Part shown: positions 26,150-34,178 of the stretch, piece by piece
How positions within the stretch are numbered: the first letter of the stretch is position 1
How the letters are laid out: every line of letters starts with the position of its first letter
From: Falsiruegeria litorea R37
GTDB taxonomy: Bacteria; Pseudomonadota; Alphaproteobacteria; Rhodobacterales; Rhodobacteraceae
Reading direction: 5' to 3'
NCBI RefSeq assembly: GCF_900172225.1
Contig: NZ_FWFO01000001.1
Location: forward strand, 2,728,001-2,792,000
Length of the DNA stretch: 64,000 nucleotides
Translations under genes and position numbers: made by a program
The notes under the pieces: model-generated
What the model saw: the letters and a program-made list of their open reading frames with translations, nothing else
Told to the model about the DNA's origin: nothing
Databases searched by the model: none

Positions 26150-27427
26150 CTAGTTACCCGAAGGCACCGACGGAAACGCGGGGAGTGCAGCCGTGCCCGT
26201 CTGAGCCGGGACACCGGTCAATGCAGCCGATAAAACAGCAATACGATCAGGTGTCTGTCCAAGAACCGTTGCCCCACTTTGGGCCGCGTTGATTGCCATC
26301 CGCATCCAATCGCCCGCGACAGCGCCTTGGCCCTGGGCTGCACCAAATCCTTCGCGCAGATGATGGCTGACGATTTCGCTGTAGCCAAGCTGACCCGCCG
26401 ACGCCAAAAGCACACCGGACGCCATTGCCATCTCGGCGTCATCCGTTCGATAGCCAACTCCCAGACAAACTTTGCCACCCGAGACCAGTTGATCCATCGG
26501 TTTGCCCGAGTTGCGCAAGAACGACGAGCCATCGGCAATAATCTGGCTGGGGGATTTGCTGTCGACCCCGGCCATTGGCGGCGCCATTGCCTGCGTCAAT
26601 CCTTGGCACTGTGCTTCAATTTGCGGGGCCGAAAGGTTGGGAATGGTCGCTTCGATCCGCGAACTTTCGGCTATCGCCTGCGTGCGAGCCAAGCAGAATT
26701 GTTCATTCAGCGCAAACTCGGCATCCGTGACGTTGCCGCCGGTGGTCAGCCCGCCATTGGCGGCGGTTAGAACGTTGATCTCGTTGCAATGCTCATTTGC
26801 AGACCTGGCCTGTTCACCAAACGTGAAATCAGGCAAGGCGCCTGTGTTGGCGCGCGCCGGAACGGTATTTTGCGTCGGTGCAGGCGCGGTTGCCTGCTGA
26901 ACCTGTGGCGTCGGAATACCCAGTTGCTCGTTGCGATATGTGCGCAACAGGCCCTGTTGTCCTTGGCTGGCCAGAATCTGATTGTACGGTGCCACATGCG
27001 CGCTCGCCTGGGCGCGCTGATGGCTGTTCAGCAAAAAGCTGCGTTCTGCATCGTCAAGCCGCCCATCGATCGAATACCCCATATCGGATTGATAATTCGA
27101 AATACCTGCCCGCGTCTTGCGTCCGATCGAACCATCCACGGCGCCAACGTTGTACCCAAAATAGTTCAACGCAGATTGCACGTTGCGGTTCTGTTCGCGC
27201 TGTGCGGCCGAAATCCCGGATGAACGGGTGGTTGTCCGCGCCCGTGTTTGCTGTTGTTGCTGCTGCTGTCGTTGACGCGCCTTGTTCTTGTTGACTTCGT
27301 TGATGATGAGACCGCCCAGGATGGCGCCTCCGATCAAGGCTGCAGCTTCATCGGCCCGCGCTTCTTTGGCAGGAACCAAGACCAGACTGGTGGCCACAAG
27401 GGTGGCACAAACGCTTTTGGTAAACAT
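26150..27427 (-). CDS. Peptidoglycan-binding-domain protein, exported
   Basis: A 425-aa secreted protein: signal peptide (MFTKSVCATLVATSLVLVPAKEARA), a glycine-rich hydrophobic patch (ALIGGAILGGLII), a Gln-rich run around residues 54-60, and a PG_binding_1 domain at about 75-140 (NVQSALNYFGYNVGAVDGSI, ISNYQSDMGYSIDGRLD). The remaining ~280 residues are not recognised; they are Ala/Gly-rich with four cysteines. It probably binds the cell wall, and any catalytic role is unknown. It is a single gene with its own promoter region. Confidence 0.82.
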   Translation of the reverse strand: MFTKSVCATLVATSLVLVPAKEARADEAAALIGGAILGGLIINEVNKNKARQRQQQQQQQTRARTTTRSSGISAAQREQNRNVQSALNYFGYNVGAVDGSIGRKTRAGISNYQSDMGYSIDGRLDDAERSFLLNSHQRAQASAHVAPYNQILASQGQQGLLRTYRNEQLGIPTPQVQQATAPAPTQNTVPARANTGALPDFTFGEQARSANEHCNEINVLTAANGGLTTGGNVTDAEFALNEQFCLARTQAIAESSRIEATIPNLSAPQIEAQCQGLTQAMAPPMAGVDSKSPSQIIADGSSFLRNSGKPMDQLVSGGKVCLGVGYRTDDAEMAMASGVLLASAGQLGYSEIVSHHLREGFGAAQGQGAVAGDWMRMAINAAQSGATVLGQTPDRIAVLSAALTGVPAQTGTAALPAFPSVPSGN

Positions 27428-27722
27428 AACAATAACCTCGTCGATCCCGACATCGGGCACACGATGGCCGAGCCCATTGGGATCTTTGCTAATGGAATTT
27501 GAGCCTTTGCCTCAACAAGCCGAACAAACACCCCTCTCGTTGTCAAGGTTGAGAGAGACCCAAACCCGGATTTCACTGCAAATGTGAACATATCGGGGAA
27601 TGGGGTACAAGGTTTTGAGGAACGACATCGGCCAGTTCCTGCATCCCGATCAGCAAAAGCACGCCGATCCAGTCATCCACATCCAAGCTGCGCGGCCTAT
27701 CGGCCTTGCGTCCTGCGGACGG
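27428..27722. other. Intergenic region upstream of the peptidoglycan-binding gene
   Basis: I see no gene here. It should contain the promoter of the minus-strand gene ending at 26150. Its left part is relatively AT-rich and its right end merges into the hairpin and repeat elements described next. Confidence 0.5.
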
Positions 27723-27775
27723 CCGGGGGGGCCAGGCTCATGCGGGCAAAGCCCGCATGAGCCTGGCCCCCCCGG
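27723..27775 (-). terminator. 25-bp perfect hairpin after the Srf operon
   Basis: The two arms pair perfectly over 25 bp around a 3-nt AAA loop (centre 27748-27750), ending in a run of seven G-C pairs. It lies 56 nt beyond the last stop of the ten-gene minus-strand operon, so a role in ending or protecting that transcript is natural. There is no clear U-run, so it may act as an mRNA 3'-end stabiliser or attenuate read-through rather than as a textbook terminator. Confidence 0.7.
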
Positions 27776-27816
27776 GAGGAGATGTCCCGCAAGGGGCGTC
27801 GACGACGGGCGGGAGC
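27774..27816 (+). repeat. Dispersed hairpin element, copy C (short form)
   Basis: It begins GGGAGGAGATG and ends GACGACGGGCGGGAGC as in the other copies. The internal hairpin is ATGTCCC-GCAA-GGGGCGT, so the stem sequence differs completely from copies A and B while pairing is kept. The GGGAGC end lies 14 nt from the stop codon of the formylglycine-enzyme-like gene. Confidence 0.8.
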
Positions 27817-27830
27817 GCTTCGTTCGCAGA

Positions 27831-29393
27831 TCAGTGCTGGGGGCCCTCCAAGGTCTGCCTAAGCAGATCCGCGGTCTGCATATCGGGTTGTTTTTCATAA
27901 GCTTCCACCGTGGTCACAAATCGATCCAGATCCCGCTTTAGCCCAGTTTGCCCCGACAGTTTCAGCTCTTCCCTCAGAACGTCCAATGCAGTGTTGCGGG
28001 TTTCTGTCCCAATGTCGGAAACCAGAGTGTCCAGCGCAGTTCGGTACGACAACAGGTAGACCTGCTGGAGATGCCGCATCTCAGCAATCTCGCTGACGTG
28101 TTTTTGCACCTGCCGGTCAAAGACCTCGCTCTTGCGGCCCGCCCTTTGCAGGGTCACCAGCATGCGAATATTTGCGGCCTTATTGTCAATGCCACGGGCG
28201 TTCTCGATCAAAGCTTCGGCAAACACCGTACCTGCCAGCAAAGTGGACCGCGCCGATTGTTGTAATGCCGTTTGCACCTGATCCCGGTTGCGACGCAGTT
28301 CCAGTTGCAGATCCGCCAGAGCCCCACGCCTGTGCGGATCAGGCTCGGCTTCGATCAAGCCAGAAAGCATCGCTGAAGCATCGACCTCCTCCCCCTCTCG
28401 CGCCCCCTCGGCGCGCGTGATCCACCGGTCACGGATATCGGACAGTCGCGCCTCGGATGTGGCGACGTAGGTCGAAATCACAAAGCGCGCACCAAAGCTG
28501 TCACCGCGCAGGGGCCGCCCCGTACGTACATCGAATGGCGGGTACTCGGTGCGTTGCGCAGAATAGATCTGGTCCTCATCCGACAGCACCGATCCGCCGC
28601 GCGTGACAACCCCACCGACCTGCCCATGCGCCCGCCCCAGAGCGTTGAGGCGGAACGCCTCGAGCATCAGTTCTTCGGCGTTGCCATAGACGTCATAAAG
28701 CCCCAGGGGATTGGGCAGCCGCAGACCCACGGGGTTCAATCTTCCGCGCCCCGCGCCTGCGCCCTGGTGGATCGCGTAATCGCGCATTTCGCCGTCTTCA
28801 AAGAACGTCAGATCCGAAAATCGATTGGCATCGATCACAGCCCCTCCCCGAGTGGCGTATTCCCACTCTGTTTCCGTGGGCAGGCGAAGATAGCCCTTGG
28901 CACCGTCCACCGTGGGCAGCGCGCCCGCAGCATTGGCATAAAGCCAGGCGGTGTAGTTTTGCGCCAAGGTCACGGCGTCGAACCAACTTAGGCCACCCCG
29001 TGCGATCCGATCCTGCCGCGCAAGCGGTGTGCAATCCCCCTGAAGCGCCCGGAACTGGCCTTGGGTCACTTCGTACCGGCCAATGTAATAGAACGTGGTT
29101 CCCGCTTGCTCGTCCACAAACGGCCCTCGCAGGAAATCATCCCGCAGATATTCGGCATAACCTGTCCGGTCCAGGGATTGCCCCAACCGCACCCGGCGGT
29201 CCGCCAATGGATCCGATGCATCCAGCGGCACAACCACCTTTTGAAACGCCATCTGACCGCCGCAGGGCATCGGCAACAGCAGATCTGCCGGGGCCTGCTT
29301 GGCCGGATCATAGTGTTCAACAGGCCACGCCTCGGGTGTCTCGGCCGCGGCCACCACAGGCAGTATCAGCAAGGCAAGAAGCAGAGCCCGCAT
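27831..29393 (-). CDS. Periplasmic SUMF1/formylglycine-generating-enzyme-fold protein (Srf operon gene 10)
   Basis: A 520-aa exported protein (signal MRALLLALLILPVVAAAE). Residues about 60-310 carry the FGE-sulfatase/C-type-lectin-like fold: YIGRYEVTQGQFRALQ, LSWFDAVTLAQNYTAWL, YLRLPTETEWEYATRGG, NPLGLYDVYGNAEEL and SFGARFVIS. Cysteines of the true formylglycine enzyme active site are not seen at the usual C-terminal place, so catalysis is doubtful and a scaffold or ligand-binding role is likelier. Residues 320-520 are a long helical region with coiled-coil character (LADLQLELRRNRDQVQTAL). Its ATG overlaps the permease stop, placing it last in the operon. Confidence 0.85.
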   Translation of the reverse strand: MRALLLALLILPVVAAAETPEAWPVEHYDPAKQAPADLLLPMPCGGQMAFQKVVVPLDASDPLADRRVRLGQSLDRTGYAEYLRDDFLRGPFVDEQAGTTFYYIGRYEVTQGQFRALQGDCTPLARQDRIARGGLSWFDAVTLAQNYTAWLYANAAGALPTVDGAKGYLRLPTETEWEYATRGGAVIDANRFSDLTFFEDGEMRDYAIHQGAGAGRGRLNPVGLRLPNPLGLYDVYGNAEELMLEAFRLNALGRAHGQVGGVVTRGGSVLSDEDQIYSAQRTEYPPFDVRTGRPLRGDSFGARFVISTYVATSEARLSDIRDRWITRAEGAREGEEVDASAMLSGLIEAEPDPHRRGALADLQLELRRNRDQVQTALQQSARSTLLAGTVFAEALIENARGIDNKAANIRMLVTLQRAGRKSEVFDRQVQKHVSEIAEMRHLQQVYLLSYRTALDTLVSDIGTETRNTALDVLREELKLSGQTGLKRDLDRFVTTVEAYEKQPDMQTADLLRQTLEGPQH

Positions 29394-30589
29394 CACGTCA
29401 CCTCTCGCAACACGGTCGCCGGGTCGATGCGCTGCACCGACCAGCCCGCGATGGCCGACACACCCAGCAAGAGCGCCATGACCGATGCCCCAATGCCCAT
29501 GGCCTGTCCCGGCGTGATAAGTGTCAAAGCTGCGCCGTCGGGCAGGCCGCCGCCAAACAGGTTTTGTGCAATCCGACCCGCCAGTTGATAGCCCATCCAC
29601 GAAAGGACCAAACCCAAGAGGCCCGTAATCGCCGCCTGCACCATGGGAAAGAGCATCAGGCGTCGCCCCGGTACGCCAACCAAGGCAATCGACGCCAACA
29701 CGCCCTTTTTGCGCGCCACGTCGCTCCAAAAGGCAAACCCCAACGCCGCCCCCAGCCCGACCGAGGCCAAGGCCGCCGTCAGCCCAAGCGCCAGTGTAAG
29801 ATTGCGGCCCAAGCCCAACAACCCTTCGACCTCGCGGGTGCGGGCCAGGGTTGCGACGCCCAGGTGTTCCTCCAGCCGGGCCTGCACCCCCGCCAGCTGT
29901 TCCAGATGCTCGGCATAGACCCGCACGCCACCATATCTTGGCACCCGCTGATCCAGCGGTTTTGCCCCCTCGATGCCATGGTCCGGCAGGGAATAGGCGT
30001 CATAAAAGGCCTCGATCAAATCGAGCACCTCAAACGGGGCCAGAACCGCCCGCCCAGAAAGGGCCTGTTCAGGCAGCACATGCGCCACCTCTGCCTCCAG
30101 CACCAATTGTCGGGGCCGATCCTCGGCTTGGGTGATAAGCTGCAACGGTGCCCCTTCAGACAGGTTCAACTGCCGCGCCAAACCGGCACTGACCACCAAG
30201 CGGTCCAAGGCCAAAGTGGCCCCCGCAGGCAGGGTCGGATCCCCCGCGCCCGAGGGGATCACCAGCGCCGCCGCCAAACGCCGACCTTCGGTCGCGCGAA
30301 CATTGACATAGTCGAACTGGCTGCGGACCTTGGGGGTGACAAAGGCAACGCCGGGCCAATCCCGGATCGGAGCCACCTCTGCCTCGGTAAAGGTCGTGTT
30401 GCCTGCCGTGTCGATCTGAAGGCTGGCCGGATCGGCCAACATTTCATCCAGCAGTGCCGCATAGACACCGTTCTTGACCCCAAAGAGAAGCAGCAACGGC
30501 ACCAGCACCCCCACGAGGATCGCAGTATTGCAGATCAGGAAAAACCTGTCCCGAAACAGATCTCGAATGGCGAGCGAGGCGATCAGCAT
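29393..30589 (-). CDS. ABC transporter permease, LolC/FtsX/MacB type (Srf operon gene 9)
   Basis: A 398-aa permease with the four-helix FtsX layout: the first helix (CNTAILVGVLVPLLLLFGV), a large extracytoplasmic domain (about 45-255), then three helices (LTLALGLTAALASVGLGAALG, MVQAAITGLLGLVLSWMGY, AMGIGASVMALLLGVSAIAG) ending in VQRIDPATVLREVT, the usual C-terminal motif. Such permeases do mechanical work on periplasmic partners (lipoprotein release, toxin or peptide export, hydrolase activation) rather than simple substrate transport. It overlaps the ATPase gene by 7 nt. Confidence 0.9.
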   Translation of the reverse strand: MLIASLAIRDLFRDRFFLICNTAILVGVLVPLLLLFGVKNGVYAALLDEMLADPASLQIDTAGNTTFTEAEVAPIRDWPGVAFVTPKVRSQFDYVNVRATEGRRLAAALVIPSGAGDPTLPAGATLALDRLVVSAGLARQLNLSEGAPLQLITQAEDRPRQLVLEAEVAHVLPEQALSGRAVLAPFEVLDLIEAFYDAYSLPDHGIEGAKPLDQRVPRYGGVRVYAEHLEQLAGVQARLEEHLGVATLARTREVEGLLGLGRNLTLALGLTAALASVGLGAALGFAFWSDVARKKGVLASIALVGVPGRRLMLFPMVQAAITGLLGLVLSWMGYQLAGRIAQNLFGGGLPDGAALTLITPGQAMGIGASVMALLLGVSAIAGWSVQRIDPATVLREVT

Positions 30590-31296
30590 GATCCCCCCTC
30601 CAACCGGCTTGTCACGGGGGGCCCAGCCTCGAGCTTCAAACTGCGCCGCGCAATGCCGTGTCGATCCATCCGGTCCAGATCATGCGACGACAGGATCACG
30701 CCCGCCCCCTGCTCGGCAGCGGTTTCCAAAAGCAGCACCAGCACCTGATCGGCGCTGGATGGGTCGAGGGCTGAAGTCGGCTCATCCGCGATCACGATCC
30801 GGGGCCGATGGGACAAGGCGCGCGCAATGGCCGTCCGCTGACGTTGGCCGATGGACAGAGAGGCCGGGTATTGCCCTGCTTGATCGCCAAGGCCCAAACG
30901 GTCGATCAGCGACGCGCACCAATCCGGATCCGGCTGTCCACACACGCGTTGCGGCAGGGCGATGTTGTCGCGCACGGTCAGAAACGGCAGCAAGCCGCCC
31001 GATTGGGGGACAAAGCCAAAAAGACGCCCGCGCATTTCGGCCAGTTCAGGGTTGCGTGGCCCGCGCTGCCAAAGCGCGGCCAAGTCCGCATTCCCGACAC
31101 GATAGGTGGTTCCACCCTGTGGCGCACGCAGCAGGCCGAGCATTTCCAAAACCAGCGTCTTGCCCGATCCACTGGCCCCGGTTAGCGCCAGGGCTTGCCC
31201 CGGATCAAGCTGCAACTCTGGCACGTGAACCTCAAACCTTCGGTCCCCATCCGACAGGCTGATCCGCCCATCCACCATGTGCAGCCCGGTGCTCAT
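30583..31296 (-). CDS. ABC transporter ATPase, LolD/MacB type (Srf operon gene 8)
   Basis: A 237-aa ATPase partner of the FtsX-type permease. Walker A GASGSGKT, Q-loop FVPQSGGLLPFL, signature SLSIGQRQRTAIARAL (SIGQ instead of the common SGGQ), Walker B RIVIADEPTSALD and H-loop SSHDLD are all present, so it should hydrolyse ATP. The start MSTGLHMVDG at 31296 was chosen because longer versions overlap the VWA gene and lack family resemblance. Confidence 0.92.
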   Translation of the reverse strand: MSTGLHMVDGRISLSDGDRRFEVHVPELQLDPGQALALTGASGSGKTLVLEMLGLLRAPQGGTTYRVGNADLAALWQRGPRNPELAEMRGRLFGFVPQSGGLLPFLTVRDNIALPQRVCGQPDPDWCASLIDRLGLGDQAGQYPASLSIGQRQRTAIARALSHRPRIVIADEPTSALDPSSADQVLVLLLETAAEQGAGVILSSHDLDRMDRHGIARRSLKLEAGPPVTSRLEGGSC

Positions 31297-31300
31297 CAGC

Positions 31301-33217
31301 TTAGGGCAGCACGTCGAACGGCATGGCAAAGACATACTCGCCATCCGGCGCGCCCTCGTACAGCGCGGTCCAAACCGTGGGATCAAGCAACCATTTGCGG
31401 TATTGCACCAGCTTTTGCCGCATCCCGTCCAAGATGCTGCGACGGTTCATGGCGCTTTGTTGCCAACGCTGTTCCGTGGTCAACATCAGCTGGCTTTCGT
31501 ACGGCAGATCTTCGAGGAACTCGAGCGCCCCGCCAAGCGTATCGGCATCCGTGCTGATCAGCCGGTCAGGATTCTTGGCCATCCGTGCCACCACATCGCG
31601 GACTTGGGAAAAGAAGGTGGCGGCATCTTCGGGATTGCGGCTCTGCTCGCCCAGATCCAACAACTGCGACAGCAGATCGGCCATGGTCGCCATTTCGTTC
31701 TTGGTCACCAGCAGGCGTGGCTCGATGGCCAGACGCGTCGGATCTTCGACCGCTTTTTCCGACACCCAGCCGCGGATCACATCCGGCGCCTGCGTGTCCT
31801 TGAGCCGCCCCAGATAGGCCAACTGCATCGCCAAACCAAGGTTCACCACTTTGCCCGCCTCGGCTGGGTCGAGCACCGGCTGCTCGTCACGCGCCACCCG
31901 GATCACATCCGTCAGCGCCGTGACCAGCCGGGTCACCGTGGCCTGAAACGCCTGCGGCGATCCGTTGTCGATGCCGTAGTAATAGGTCTCATCATTGAAT
32001 CGCGACAGCGCCTTGTACTGTTGCGCCGCCCAAGCGTGTTGTCCCTGCCCGCCTGCGGGTGTCTGCAGATGCAGGGTCATCACCGCGATGCCTTTGTCCT
32101 GTGCGGCGCGCTGCAACTCGGCCGGGCCGATGTCCGAGCGTGCATTGGGGTCGCGCGGGTCCTTGGGGCCTGCGTCGGTGATCAGGATCACGATGCGCGC
32201 ATCAAAGGGGTCATTTCCGGTGGGCGACCAGTCGGTCAGCTCGACGGCATCCTCGACCCCGGCCAGGCTGTCCTCGTTAAAGCCCGGAGAGTTCACCTTG
32301 GCCACATCCGTCGCCGCCCGGATCGTGGCGACCACTTGCGACTGGTCGCGGCGGCGTTCCAACGGCAGCAGCGTCTTGGTCCGATAGCCCAAACCCGGCG
32401 CGGCCTTGACGTTGTCGCGAAAGCCCACAACGCCGAATTGCACCCGCGTGCCGACTTCGGTCCCGCGAATACCGTCAATGATCTGTTCTACTGCCTCTTG
32501 CGTGCGTTCGATGTAGGGATCCATCGACTGTGTGGTGTCAAAGACAAAGACGATGCCCGCATCAAAGTTGTCGGCAATCGCACCGGCCTGCACGCCCCCC
32601 TCTTGCAGCGGGACCGAGGCCACCTGCATCAGCAGATTGTCCTCATAGTTCAGCGGGTGCAGATCTTGGGCAAACTCCAGGATCGGCATCAGGTAGAGGC
32701 GTTCGACGATGTTGACGTATTCCTCGGGCTCGACGGCCACAACACCGCTGTCCTCGGGCAGGCTGTCACCTGCGGCCTGCTCCAGCAGCTTGGCTTGTTG
32801 GGCGCGCAGGGCTTCGTGTTCCATCAGGGCGCGCAGCTGATCCTCGGTCTCGAACAGGATCTGCCGTTCGCGACCTGCGGCGTTGGTGAACGCGGCCACG
32901 ATGTTCTGTTTCCAGACCACCACCTGATCGGATTTCACCCAACCCTGCGGACCTGCCGACAGGGACGGGCCGACCTGCTGCCAATCGCCTTGGTAGGCAA
33001 AGACATAGAGCGGCTGAAACGCCGGGTACTGGCGCAGGACATCCCCATCAGGGGCCGAAAACATCAATGCACCGGGTCGGGTCAGCACCCGTTGATAGAC
33101 CGTCTGCCGCCCTTCGACCAACAAGGGGCGTTCATCGGCCGCCATGACCGGAGCAGCAGTAAGCGGCAACAGGGCCAGTGCGATAGCGGACAGGATCGTC
33201 CTAACGGCAGAAATCAT
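31301..33217 (-). CDS. Periplasmic von Willebrand factor A-domain protein (Srf operon gene 7)
   Basis: A 638-aa protein with a signal peptide ending near residue 26 (LLPLTAAPVMAADE). Residues about 219-400 are a VWA domain: the metal site IVFVFDTTQSMDPYI (DxTxS at 227-231 in place of DxSxS), then FGVVGFRDN and VILITDAG. It probably grips a partner through a metal ion. An SH3-like segment may precede it (LYVFAYQGDWQQV, GWVKSDQVVVWK). The C-terminal ~230 residues are helical and unrecognised. AAGGGGG precedes two adjacent ATGs; I take 33217 for spacing, 33220 is equally possible. Confidence 0.85.
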   Translation of the reverse strand: MISAVRTILSAIALALLPLTAAPVMAADERPLLVEGRQTVYQRVLTRPGALMFSAPDGDVLRQYPAFQPLYVFAYQGDWQQVGPSLSAGPQGWVKSDQVVVWKQNIVAAFTNAAGRERQILFETEDQLRALMEHEALRAQQAKLLEQAAGDSLPEDSGVVAVEPEEYVNIVERLYLMPILEFAQDLHPLNYEDNLLMQVASVPLQEGGVQAGAIADNFDAGIVFVFDTTQSMDPYIERTQEAVEQIIDGIRGTEVGTRVQFGVVGFRDNVKAAPGLGYRTKTLLPLERRRDQSQVVATIRAATDVAKVNSPGFNEDSLAGVEDAVELTDWSPTGNDPFDARIVILITDAGPKDPRDPNARSDIGPAELQRAAQDKGIAVMTLHLQTPAGGQGQHAWAAQQYKALSRFNDETYYYGIDNGSPQAFQATVTRLVTALTDVIRVARDEQPVLDPAEAGKVVNLGLAMQLAYLGRLKDTQAPDVIRGWVSEKAVEDPTRLAIEPRLLVTKNEMATMADLLSQLLDLGEQSRNPEDAATFFSQVRDVVARMAKNPDRLISTDADTLGGALEFLEDLPYESQLMLTTEQRWQQSAMNRRSILDGMRQKLVQYRKWLLDPTVWTALYEGAPDGEYVFAMPFDVLP

Positions 33218-34178
33218 CATAAGCCCCCTTTTCCAACGTCTGCGACGAACCCTTGAGCCGGTCGCAGGTGGCCGTGACGAGTGACTTGGCCTGCGTATCC
33301 CCAGCTTCAACCGCGCGGGCATAATATTCGACCGCACGCGCCGGATCATCAGCAAAGCTGAGACCGATCAGGTTTTCGATGCGCGGGTCCAACTGATCGC
33401 CGTCATAGAGCGTGCCGAACACCCGGAGTGCCAGCGGATCCTCTGTCTCGGCGGCATCCTCGATCAGCTTTAGTGCGGTGTCCGGGCTGACATCGCGGCC
33501 ACAACTGCGCAGCGCCTCTAGCTGGGTGGCAAAACCGGGCAGCGCGCTGAGTGCCGACAGGCTGCAGCTTTCGTTGTTCGATACGGGCGTGGTGTTGATC
33601 GGCAGGCTGATGCTTTCTTCGCGGGTCCAGAACCACGCGGCGGCTCCAGCCGCAACAAGCAAAAGCAGAACGATCCACAGCCATAGCAGGCTGCGTTTTT
33701 GGGGTTCGGTTTCGATGTCTGGCTCCAACACCTCAACAGGGGTTGGGTCCGGCGGCCGCTTCACCTCGGGCTCTGGTGCCGGGGCTGGTTTGGGTTGCAC
33801 GGTTTGCAATCCACCCAAACCCGCCAGCCCAGCGCGTGGCGGAATCGTATCGGGCCAAGTCACGTTGAAGGCACGACCATCCACCTCTATCATCAGGGGG
33901 GTGTATTCCTCGAGCTTGTTGACGATCTCGGGCCCGATCCGCACCCAATCCGCCCCGTCGTGGCGCAGCACCTCATAGGGGCCAAAGCTGGACTTCTGCG
34001 GCTGCCAATTGGGATTGCCGATCTCGACGCGCGCCTCTTCAACCGGGGTCAGCCAGCGTTCGGAGTAAGCATCCTGCACCGCAAGTGTGACCACGTCCGG
34101 CAGGCTGCTGCCGGGCAGCTCCAGAAACCCGTAACCGCCTGTGGGCTGTTGCGGATCAGGGTGCAGCACAAGGCTCAT
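33201..34178 (-). CDS. Single-span membrane protein with Sel1-like C-terminal repeats (Srf operon gene 6)
   Basis: A 325-aa protein. An N-terminal cytoplasmic domain of ~115 residues (FLELPGSSLPDVVTLAVQDA, FGPYEVLRHDGADWVRIG) is joined by a Pro-rich linker (about 127-150) to one membrane helix at 163-185 (LLWLWIVLLLLVAAGAAAWFW). The periplasmic part has Sel1/TPR-like segments (ALKLIEDAAETEDPLALRVF, ARAVEYYARAVEAGDTQAKS). I do not recognise the N-terminal domain. The ATG overlaps the srfC stop. The layout (cytoplasmic domain, Pro linker, one helix, periplasmic module) recurs in two other proteins of this operon. Confidence 0.8.
   Translation of the reverse strand: MSLVLHPDPQQPTGGYGFLELPGSSLPDVVTLAVQDAYSERWLTPVEEARVEIGNPNWQPQKSSFGPYEVLRHDGADWVRIGPEIVNKLEEYTPLMIEVDGRAFNVTWPDTIPPRAGLAGLGGLQTVQPKPAPAPEPEVKRPPDPTPVEVLEPDIETEPQKRSLLWLWIVLLLLVAAGAAAWFWTREESISLPINTTPVSNNESCSLSALSALPGFATQLEALRSCGRDVSPDTALKLIEDAAETEDPLALRVFGTLYDGDQLDPRIENLIGLSFADDPARAVEYYARAVEAGDTQAKSLVTATCDRLKGSSQTLEKGAYDDFCR

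Noticed and set aside
27723-27816. CRISPR array or insertion-sequence ends
   Set aside because: There is no regularly spaced repeat-spacer pattern and no transposase frame; the symmetry is explained by one hairpin plus one dispersed element copy.
27831-29393. The FGE-fold protein as activator of the choline-sulfatase-type enzyme
   Set aside because: It is exported, lacks the visible active-site cysteines and sits in another operon 14 kb away, while the sulfatase has no signal peptide. Formylglycine formation should come from a separate enzyme elsewhere.
29000-30748. 582-codon plus-strand frame opposite the permease and FGE-like genes
   Set aside because: The sequence is Gln/Arg/Pro-rich as expected from antisense translation of GC-rich genes, and the minus-strand products are clearly recognisable.
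31277-33256. 659-codon plus-strand open frame opposite the VWA gene
   Set aside because: It mirrors the VWA gene on the other strand, has no family resemblance or ribosome binding site, and lies inside a continuous minus-strand operon. It is a shadow caused by high GC.
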